Positions 55,485 through 64,000 of a stretch of DNA of 64,000 nt are shown in pieces; position 1 is the first letter of the stretch, and each line of letters starts with the position of its first letter. Made by a program: the position numbers and the translations under genes. Source of the DNA: Bidens hawaiensis (taxonomy: Eukaryota; Streptophyta; Magnoliopsida; Asterales; Asteraceae); NCBI GenBank assembly GCA_021521415.1, contig JAIQDT010001116.1, positions 124,001 to 188,000 of the forward strand. Reading direction: 5' to 3'. Under the pieces are notes generated by a model that was given only the letters and a program-made list of their open reading frames with translations, made no database searches and was not told where the DNA came from.

Positions 55485-56659
55485 AAAAATATTTGTAAAA
55501 TACCTTTACTAGCTAGGGCAAGTAAGGTGTCGAATCCACAAGGAATCAGTGGAAATTGCAAGTGGAACTCAATTTCTCTTATAAAAATACTTAAAAGTGG
55601 ACAGACAATGTCAAGCGGTTTAAATGAGTAGTTTGTAAACAATTATGTGAAAATAACCAAACTCCAGGGTTCGGGTTTTGCAACAAGTTAAGGAATTGAT
55701 AAACTTCTTTGGACAACTTCTTATAGAATATGTAAACCAAAAGACTTAACGATTGACCGTGTTGATCGTCAGAACTGATTCTGAACAATTGACAAAGTTA
55801 AATGAAAATCTATTTGATAATCGGTTTTACTTGTTGAAACACAAAATCAATAATATGGTTAATAATAAACGGGTCAATGACGAAAGAACTCAATCCTAAT
55901 TGTTGATGACCACAAATCAATTAACTGACAAAAGATTAAGTAATCAATTAATTAAAACCGTGTAAGCACAAAAGCAAACTCAAAGAATTGATTAATCGAA
56001 TGATTAATCAATTACAAATCCAAAGTTAAAGTTTAGAATAAACAAAACCTAACAAGCAACTCAACCCTACACCCGGAGATGGTTATGAAGCCTTTAGCCT
56101 TGCATCTTGATCTTCATGCTCTTGATTATGATGTTGGAGAAGATGTTCATGGATCAATCTTGTGATTAGGATGTGTTATGGTGGTGTAAGATAGCCTCAA
56201 AATCGCCCCAAAACTGAATAATATTGAATAGAATCGACCCTAGGGTTTTTGGTTTTAAATATGGAAGAAAAATCACCAAAAATCCCTTTTTCCATCAGAC
56301 CAGACCGTAAGCTACGGTCTGGCCACCGTAAGCTACGGTCAGACCATAAGCTACGGTCTGGTCAATCTGCTTTACGGTCCTGCTAGGCCAAAACTGTTTT
56401 CTTCATAAAATCTTCGTTTCAACTCCGTTTTTCTCCCCGTTTGCGGCCGCGTCTTCGTATTTCAATTCTCTATCATCTCATATATCATCACTTTAATTTC
56501 CACTCCATCATGAATGCTCTAAATTAGCTTCTTTAAGCTCCGTTAAGCTCTGCACACCTGTAAACATAAAACCTATCAAATTATTTGTGTTCGATACATA
56601 TAAACAAGTAAAACACACAATATAAAACACTTAAATCATGTACTTTTACCCACACATCA
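55485..56659 (-). repeat. Right LTR of Gypsy-type element, inverted
   Basis: 1175 bp, the reverse complement of the left LTR from its start to about 25 bp before its end. It lacks the last bases (GATTGACC to ATCGATCA) and the 102-bp duplication. The outer end reads CACACATCA at 56651-56659. Confidence 0.92.
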
Positions 56660-56895
56660 GATATATAAGGGTAGATTGTGCTTTTATCAGATTTAACTTT
56701 TAGATCTCATAACATTCATATTCCATATTCCGTTGTTCGAATTTAGACTAAACTATATTCATGAGAAAAATGCATATGATTCCTACAAACCCAAATACCT
56801 ATTAGATTAAGAGCATTGAACCCGTTCGTATCGAACAATATGCACAAATAAGAGCCTCCTTTGGAACAAACTAGTCAGGCATCAAAGTTGCCTAC

Positions 56896-57268
56896 TGTCA
56901 AAATATTTAATACTTTGTTTAGTCAATTCTAAGTCATTTAAACGTTTATATGTGTTTAGCCTAATATTTTGTTTTTATCTTCTTTTTTGGTTTTTTACCA
57001 TGGGCTTGGAGTTTGGACTCTTGGAGGCCGCTTGTTTTGTTGGGCTCATGGACTTTCAAGTCCCTCATGGAAGCAGCACAAGAAAATATATATTATCAAG
57101 AAATAGAAGATAGGGTTCAAGTTTTCTAGCCGTTGTCTTCTCTGACTTTAGCTCTCTCAAGTCTAAACCCAAATTAGTGCTTCTCTTTGATCAACTACTT
57201 TCTGAGATACTCAGTTGATATAGTGCAGAATATTATTTGTGGTTTGTTCTTCTCTGATTCGAGTTGTT
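56896..57268 (+). repeat. 5' LTR (truncated) of second Copia element
   Basis: 373 bp matched without net length change by 61721-62093. The rest of the LTR is replaced by TGGTTTTAATTCTTG sequence leading straight to gag. Confidence 0.9.
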
Positions 57269-57323
57269 CGTGGTTTTAATTCTTGTGTATTAATTCTTAC
57301 TAATTGTTATCTAATTTGTTAAA

Positions 57324-60300
57324 ATGGGCGATAGTGGTGTTGATGATGAGGTTCTTATTAGTAAACTTGATATTAATAATCCTCTATATTTGAATCCTAG
57401 TGATTTGAGTAACTTGTCTATTGTTAGCATAAAACTCAAAGGCACTGAGAATTATTCGGTTTGGTCAAATGCTATGAAGTTAGCTTTACAAGTTAAAAAT
57501 AAACTAGGATTTGTTACAGGTAAGTGTATAAAACCAACTGAAAAAATGATGTGTTAGCTAATCAATGGGATAGATGTAACTCAGTTGTGTTAACTTGGAT
57601 TTTAAATTCTGTTTCTGAAGAACTTTATGTGGGTCAAGTTTACTCTCAAAGTGATTTTGAGGTATGGGAAGATTTGAGGGATACTTATGACAAGGTTGAT
57701 GGTTCTGTCGTTTTTAACCTGTATCAAAAAATAAATTCTCTAAATCGGAATGGATTAACTGTGGCTGAGTATTACCATAGGCTCACCACAATGTGGAAAC
57801 AGTTTGATGCCATGGTACAATTTCCCTCATGTTCTTGTCAGGCTTCAAAAGGTTTTAATGATTTTAATCAATTAATTAAACTTATGCAATTTTTAATGGG
57901 ATTAGATGATGTATATCAACCGGTTAGAACCAATCTGTTAACTCGTGAACCTTTACCTACTATCAAAACAGGCTTTTCGATTGTATCTAGGGAAGAATCA
58001 CACAGGTTTTCTAGTGGTTCTTCCAAAGGTCAATCGCAAAATGTTGGTTTCTTATCTAAAAACCCTCAAAGTTTTGACAATAAGAAAATGTTTAACAGAG
58101 GTCATAATCCAAATCTCAAGTGTACTCATTGTAATAAAATTGGCCATACGGTTGAAAGATGTTTTGAAATTGTTGGTTATCCCCAGTCAAATAGGTTTAA
58201 ACCTGCTTCTAAACAGTTTTCTTCGTGTAATTCTTTTCCCACTAAAGGTTCTTCATCTAATTCCGTTGTTAGTACCCTAACTCCTGATCAAGTGTCTAAA
58301 TTGTTAGGCTTGTTAGATGAAAAAACTAATGACGGACAACAAAGATGTTAGAGGTAATTTTTTGTCAAATTTCTCAAGCCAAAATTTTAGAAAAAATATA
58401 TTTTGTTTTAATAGTAAAAACACACCCAACCTTAGTTCTAGTTGGGTGGTTGATTCTGGTGCTAATCAGCACATGGTTATGAGTGACAAAAACGTTTTTG
58501 GTGCTATAGATGTGACTGAGTTTAGTATTAGTGTGAAGCATCCAAATGGATCTAATGCTATGGTAACTAAAATTGGAAATTTTAAACTAAACGATGATGT
58601 CACTCTCACCGATGTGTTTGTAGTTCCATAATATAATGTTAACCTAATGTCCGTTTATAAGTTAGCTAAGGATAACAAGATGTCTGTCTTATTTAATGAA
58701 GCAAATTGTTATATTCAGGATTCATTCACAAAGAGAACCCTGGTGACTGGTAGTCAAGTTGATGGTTTATATCTTTGTGGTGAGTCTTTAAACAATTTTA
58801 AAGTTTGTTTTAATAGTTTTCATCAAGTTAATATGTGGCACACTAGGCTAGGACATCCTGCACATCACGTGTTAAAAGTCTTAAAAAATGATCTAGGTAT
58901 TAGTTCCATTGATGAGTCTTATCCTTGTGAACTTTGTCACTTAGCTAAACAACGTCGTGATCCGTTCCCTTTAAGTGATAGAAAACTAATAAGGTTGGCC
59001 AATTAATACATTTAGATGTGTGGGGTCCTTATAGAGTTCAAAGTAAAGAAGGATATGGATATTTTTTAACTATTGTTGATGATTTTTCAAGGGCTGTGTG
59101 GGTATACTTAATGAAAAATAAAAGTGAGGTTTTTGATAATATTCAAACTTTTTATATGTTGCTAAAAAATCAGTTTGAAGTTAACATAAAAATGTTTAGG
59201 AGTGATATTGGGACAGAATTTGTTAATTCTCAAATGAAAAATTTTATTAAAAATCATGGTATTATACATCAAACCTCGTGTACTCACACACCTCAACAAA
59301 ATGGGATTGTTGAGAGAAAACATCAACATCTTCTTAATGTTGCTAGGTCTCGTTTATTTGAAAGTAATGTACATTTGAATTTTTGGTCTGATTGTGTTTT
59401 AACTGCAACTTATTTGGTTAACAGGACCCCCTCTTCGGTGTTAAATGGTAGGTCTCCTTATGAAACATGGTTCGGATTTAAACCCTCTCTTAAGCACTTG
59501 CGCAATTTTGGTTGTCTATGTTTTAGTAAAGTTTTAAACAATACAAATAAATTTGAAAAAAGGTCAATTAAGTGTGTTTTTCTTGGTTATTCTAATACTC
59601 AAAAAGGGTATAAGTTTGGGATTTAAGCAAAAAAACAAGTTTTAATTTCTAGAGATATCAAATTTTATGAGTCTATCTACCCTTTTAAAAATATTGATGT
59701 CCCTAAGGATTTGGAACTTGATATTGATACTTCTTTAAATCATCAAAAAAAATTTAATATGTATTTTTCTGAAAAAAAAACAATGATTGTGCAAGTGGGA
59801 AAATTCCCGATGATGAAGAGGGGGTACAACATGTTTTAGCCGATGATCAGCATCCTAGTGATAGTTCACCTTCTGACAGCGAGGCTATGAATCAGCAGCT
59901 GTCAGAATCGGCGGATAATCTTAATGGTGTAGATCATGAGGTTGAAATATCTGATGAGACATACTCTCCTGAGGGCTCAAATGCTTTTGATATCAATGAA
60001 CATGTATCAGTAAGGAGATCTACTAGGAATACCTGTTTACCAAAGAAATTGCAAGAGTATGTCATTGAGGGTAAGGTAAAATATGGTCTAGAAAAGGTCT
60101 TGAATTATTCAAATTTGTCATCTAAAAATTTGTGTTTGGTGTGTGTGTTAAATAAGAGTGTTGAACCAACTTGTTATAAACAAGCTTGCAATGATGAAAA
60201 TTGGATAAATGCTATGAATGAAGAAATGAGTGCATTAAATAGAAATAATACTTGGGAAATGGTCGAGTTACCAAAAAATAGAAAACCCATTGGTTGTAAA

Positions 60301-61701
60301 TGGGTCTATAGGATTAAGTATAAGTCCAATGGTGAAATAGAGCGTTATAAAGCCAGATTAGTTGCTAAAGGATTTAGTCAAAAAGAGGGTAATGATTTCG
60401 ATGAAACATTTTCACCGGTTGTGAAAATGGTAACAGTTAGAATGATTATTAGCTTAGCTGTTGAAAAAGATTGGAATTTGTATCAACTTGACATAAATAA
60501 TGCTTTTTTGTATGGAGAACTAAGTGAAGATGTTTATATGTTACCTCCTGAAGGTTATTTTTCAAAAAATGAAAATAAAGTGTGTAAACTAAAAAGGTCT
60601 TTATATGGTTTAAAACAAGCTCCACGAATGTGGAATCAAAAACTTGTTAGTGTGTTAATTGGTTATGGTTTTGAACAAAGTAAGAGTGATTACTCTTTGT
60701 TCATAAAGTCTGATAAAGACTTTTTAATCATTCTTTTAGTATATGTGGATGATATTGTTATAACGGGTAATAATGAAACTGAGATAAACAAAATTAAGTC
60801 TATGTTAAATACGTCTTTTTTGATTAAAGATTTAGGTTTACTTAAATACTTTCTTGGAATTGAGGTGTTAAGGTCCTCTAATGGGATTTGTTTGTCTCAA
60901 CGAAAATATTGTGTTGAACTTTTAGCTGAGTTTGGTTTAACTGCTTCCAAACCTGTAAATACACCAATTGATTAGAATCATGTAGTAACGAATGTGTGTA
61001 AGAAGGATGAAACCTTACTAAATGATATTTCTGTTTATCAGAAATTAATTGGTAAGTTAATTTATCTTTCTCACACACGTCCTGATATATCGTATTCTAT
61101 TCAATTCCTTAGTCAGTTTATGCATAGTCCAACTCATGCACATTTGCAGTTGGCTTTTCGTTTGTCAAGATATTTAAAAAAATCTCCTGGTAAAGGAGTG
61201 TTGGTAAGTAAGGGTGGAGGTTTTGGATTAACTGCATATGCTGACTCAGATTGGGGAAAGTGTCTTTCCACAAGAAGATCAGTGTCTGGGTTTTGTGTAT
61301 TTTTTGGAAACTCTTTGGTTTGTTGGAAAACAAAGAAACAACCAACTGTGTCTCGCTCTTCTGCAGAAGCAAAATTTAGTTCCATGGGTACTGTGACATC
61401 TGAGATAGTGTGGTTAATAAACTTTTTAAAAGAACTAAAAGTTGATGTCGAGTTGTTGGTTCCTTTGCACTGTTATCACAGTGCAGCTATTGCTATTAGT
61501 GCAAATCCTGTTTTTCATGATAGGACTAAGCACTTCGAGATTGACTTGTTCTACCTTCGTGAGAAAATATCTTCCGGACTGATTAAAATTATAAAGACAG
61601 ATTCTGAAGAACAGCTTGTTGATGTTTTCACGAAAGGTTTGTTTCCATCTCAACATGTGTTAATTTGTGACATGTTGGGTTTACTAGATTTGTTTAAATG
61701 A
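57324..61701 (+). pseudogene. Copia gag-pol polyprotein, multiple stops
   Basis: ATG at 57324 starts MGDSGVDDEVLISKL. Domains in order: gag (SVWSNAMKLAL); a CCHC knuckle (CTHCNKIGHTVERC); protease (VVDSGANQHM); pre-integrase (WHTRLGHPAHH); integrase core with DDFSRAVWVYLM and PQQNGIVERKHQ; reverse transcriptase (LLVYVDDIVITGNN); and RNase H (AYADSDWGKCLSTRRSVSGF). Breaks fall near 57555, 58350, 58629, 59004, 59624 and 60973, most of them single stop codons or small shifts. All domains are still recognisable, which fits a young but dead copy. It ends at TGA before a G-rich polypurine tract (61709-61720). Confidence 0.93.
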
Positions 61702-61720
61702 TAGAATTGAGGGGGGGGGG

Positions 61721-62156
61721 TGTCAAAATATTTAATACCTTGTTTAGTCAATTCTAAGTCATTTAAACGTTTATATGTGTTTAGCCTAATATTTTGTTTT
61801 TATCTTCTTTTTTGGTTTTTTACCATGGGCTTGGAGTTTGGACTCTTGGAGGCTGCTTGTTTTGTTGGGCTCATGGACTTTCAAGTCCCTCATGGAAGCA
61901 GCAAGAGAAAATATATATTATCAAGAAATAGAAGATATGGTTCAAGTTTTCTAGCCGTTGTCTTCTCTGACTTTAGCTCTCTCAAGTCTAAACCCAAATT
62001 AGTGCTTCTCTTTGATCTGCTACTTTCTGAGATACTCAGTTGATATAGTGCAGAATATTATTTGTGGTTTGTTCTTCTCTGATTCGAGTTGTTTCAGAGA
62101 TCTTTGTTTGTAACGAGTTTACGGTCAATAGAAGTTATATTACTGGTTTTGTGACA
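61721..62156 (+). repeat. 3' LTR of second Copia element
   Basis: 436 bp, TGTCAAA to GTGACA, with 5-bp inverted ends TGTCA/TGACA. It lies directly after the G-run polypurine tract. Confidence 0.9.
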
Positions 62157-62161
62157 CCTAC

Positions 62162-63218
62162 ACGCTGAGAGAAAGACAATGTCCTAGCCGAACCAATCTA
62201 AGGGACTGTTCAGCCTAAAGAAGCTTAATTATAAATGGGCCGGGAACCAGTTAACCAATCTAAGGAACCAGTTGCCTACACGCTGAGAAAAAGACTACGT
62301 CATGGATTGTCTACTAAGTTGAATAATTCCCAAATGTTCCGCCATTTCATTTCAAATGAAAGAGCCATTGTAAAACATAAAATCCGGCATTAATTATAAA
62401 TGGGGGAACCAGTTAACTAATAGTTAGGTTGTACAAGTCATATCACATCGAACATCATACCTAGATTTGCAATGTTCATTACCCATCATTTGAAATGACG
62501 GATCCTTGCAATCTTGCAAACTACTACGTCATGGATTGTCTACTAAGTTGAATAATTCCCCAAATGTTTCGCCATTTCAAATTAAAGAACCACTGCAAAA
62601 CATGTAATCCAACATTGATTATAAAATGGGGGAACCGCTTAAGTAATAATTAGATTGCACAAGTCATGATATCTCATCGAACATCTCACGTGGCTTTACA
62701 TTAATGTTGATTACCCACCATTTGATATGACAGATCGTGCATGTTTTATAGTAAAAATGATGAAACACACAAAAATTATCCAACTGACTAGACAAACGCT
62801 AGCATACGTAATTTTCCACTATTAATGTACTCAATCAACTGAAACCAAAACATTGTCATATGAATTTCTCCCCCTTTAGAAACGATAAAATAAAAAAATT
62901 CGTATCTTTAGAGATTTTCCTTTGTATTAAAAATTGTGCCGACGGCTAAGGGAAATTATCAATAACTACCAGCCTCATGTCGGGTTCCCATATTAATATC
63001 AATAACAAAATAAGAAATGACTAATCAAATGGTAATTATCAAAAAAGGACATGAACATCATCCCATCAGCTCTCTTGTCATAACCTGTTGACTTTACAGT
63101 TTCCAGATTTGGTAATTAACGGCAATTCCACGTAGACAATTTTGTCTTTTCTAGCTCGCCTTCGGTCCCAGAAAGTAGTATATACTCTGGTTAATTTAGG
63201 TCATCTCTAACAGTGTAA
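62162..63218 (+). promoter_or_regulatory. Upstream region of P450 copy D, with tandem 229-bp duplication
   Basis: ACTACGTCATGGATTGTCTAC starts two units, at 62294 and 62523, and both contain ATAATGGGGGAACC- and AATGTTNATTACCCA-like blocks. Proximally, AGTAGTATATACTCTGGTTA near 63175-63194 holds the likely TATA box, shared with copy C. GTCGTAATCC-like elements were not tested. The ATG is at 63219. Confidence 0.65.
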
Positions 63219-63950
63219 ATGGCTTCGTTTTTAGTCATACCATCAGCTCTCTTTGTCTTGTTACTCTTCCTCCTTTCCATTATTATAAGGTTTCTGTCAA
63301 AAACCCGCGCTCTACCTCCAGGTCCCCCTTTAATGTCCCTTCGCCTTGGTCACGTCCAAACTCTAATTGTATCTTCTGCAGAAATGGCCAAAGAAATTAT
63401 GAAAACCAATTATTTGGTCTTCTGCACGAGGCCGGTTTTAACAGGGCAAAAGAAGTTATCATACAATAACAAAGACATCGCGTTCTCTCAGTACACTGAC
63501 TATTGGAGACAGATGAGAAAGATCTGCAACCTTCATCTGTTTTCAATAAAACAAGTAAACTCGTTTCGTTCCGTTCGTGAAGAGGAGGTGTTTGACATGA
63601 TAGATGGGATAAATACTCAAAGTTCAACCAAACAAATGGTGAATTTAAGTGAAACTCTTATGGTTCTCACTAATAATATTACTTGCAGAGTTGCTTTTGG
63701 GAAGAGACCTCAAGAAGGGACCCGCTTTGAGGAGCTTATGATAGAGTGTCAAGAGATGTTTCTTAATTTCTATTATAGGGATTATTTTCCTTTAATGGGA
63801 TGGCTTGATAAGCTCAATGGAAGCAATGCTAGACTAGAAAAGACCTTCAAGGACATGGATGAGTTCTATCAAGAAGTAATTGATGAACATCTAGATCAAA
63901 ACCGGCCATACAAAATGCAAGATGATATGGTTGATATTATGACAAACTGA
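63219..63950 (+). pseudogene. Cytochrome P450 copy D, N-terminal deletion and lost exon-1 end
   Basis: ATG 63219 starts MASFLVIPSALFVL, a membrane anchor, then LPPGPP. Directly after it (junction near 63327) the sequence jumps to LMSLRLGHVQ: about 87 bp coding for GLPIIGN through RYGP are missing, in frame. This removes the first part of the globular domain. The rest of exon 1 reads normally to DDMVDI near 63935, then changes to MTN and TGA where the other copies have LLKLKQDSS. The remaining 50 bp do not look like the exon or intron of A, B or C, so a further insertion or rearrangement may lie beyond the window. It cannot make a folded P450 as it stands. Confidence 0.88.
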
Positions 63951-64000
63951 AATTTTTCTTACTTTTTCAGACACTCATCATGACTTGACTCAAATTTTCG

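Larger units (their letters stand above)
51099..56659 (+). mobile_element. Gypsy-type non-autonomous LTR element with inverted right LTR
   Basis: The left LTR (51099-52397) starts TGATGTGTGG and ends ATCGATCA. A tRNA-Asp-type primer site (52401) and an open reading frame follow. GGGAGGCAACCCG lies near 54949 and the purine tract AAGTGTGGGGATGG at 55457-55470. A normal 3' LTR should follow in the same direction; instead the LTR is reversed (55485-56659), so both outer ends are TGATGTGTGG. GATAT flanks both sides (51094-51098 and 56660-56664). No protease, reverse transcriptase or integrase was seen. The primer and purine-tract style fits the Athila/Tat side of Gypsy (inference). Confidence 0.9.
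56896..62156 (+). mobile_element. Second Ty1/Copia retrotransposon, upstream of P450 D
   Basis: It runs from TGTCAAAATA to TTTTGTGACA and is flanked by CCTAC (56891-56895 and 62157-62161). The nearby sequence GTTGCCTACACGCTGAG at about 62271 shows the empty site. The 5' LTR stops at about 57268, and its last 63 bp plus the primer-binding site are missing. The 3' LTR (61721-62156) is complete at 436 bp. Gag-pol is on the + strand with several stops. The two LTRs differ at only a handful of sites over 373 bp, so the insertion is fairly recent. Confidence 0.92.

Noticed and set aside
55325..55788. Minus-strand frames matching frames at 52071-52438
   Set aside because: Both sets lie within the two LTR copies and reflect LTR sequence, not genes.

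Overview
This window looks like plant nuclear DNA from a eudicot. The evidence is short phase-0 introns with GT/AG ends, plant CYP71-clan cytochrome P450 genes, and plant-type Copia and Gypsy LTR retrotransposons, hAT, PIF/Harbinger-like and Stowaway elements, Helitron-like ends and a tRNA-derived SINE-like unit, all in AT-rich sequence. An Asteraceae source is my guess from the repeat styles; the sequence does not prove it. I see no bacterial, organellar or viral genome structure.

The backbone is a decayed tandem cluster of one P450 family, nearly all on the + strand. Copy A (14-9969) is split by an 8.35-kb Copia element. Copy E (13563-14140) is an exon-2 relic. Copy B (38978-40553) is complete except for one in-frame TAG. 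An antisense 3' relic lies at 47734-47952. Copy C (48427-50002) is complete except for a one-base deletion. An orphan promoter-like block lies at 50430-50990. Copy D (63219 to near the window end) has an N-terminal deletion and a lost exon-1 end. No copy can be read as an intact enzyme, and each carries its own lesions. Copies A, B and C share the exon-1/intron/exon-2 layout, with the intron after an ATG codon that closes exon 1.

Mobile elements fill the spaces. 829-9179: Copia in P450 A, with rearranged LTRs. 11077-13154: a 2.1-kb foldback element. 15805-18110: a direct repeat around a Copia 3' end. 18282-20741: a truncated hAT transposase and a hAT MITE. 22106-23754: a small non-autonomous LTR element. 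24247-26121: a Gypsy-like LTR end and a Helitron-like end. 26225-29630: duplicated sequence holding a PIF/Harbinger-like MITE with an internal ORF, a SINE-like unit and a second Helitron-like end. 30115-31204: three MITE-like units in TA repeats. 32107-33040: a hAT-like MITE. 34268-36616: a solo Gypsy-type LTR. 38538-38793: a Stowaway MITE in the promoter of P450 B. 40520-42415: a tandem array of the 3' end of P450 B. 42718-43620: a second foldback. 44081-46850: a decayed Gypsy element. 51099-56659: a Gypsy-type non-autonomous element whose right LTR is inverted, coding for an unrecognised protein with a triplicated motif. 56896-62156: a second Copia element in the upstream region of P450 D.

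The most unusual items are: (1) the retroelement at 51099-56659, which has inverted LTRs between perfect 5-bp target duplications; (2) the protein it encodes, with three copies of a YRA(Y/F)xGNS motif, interrupted by a MITE; (3) about 12 copies of the stop codon, 3' UTR and polyadenylation signal of P450 B, including a 630-bp higher-order duplication; and (4) the Copia element in P450 A, which carries an extra LTR piece and an inverted primer-binding leader. All family calls come from reading motifs; no database search was possible.
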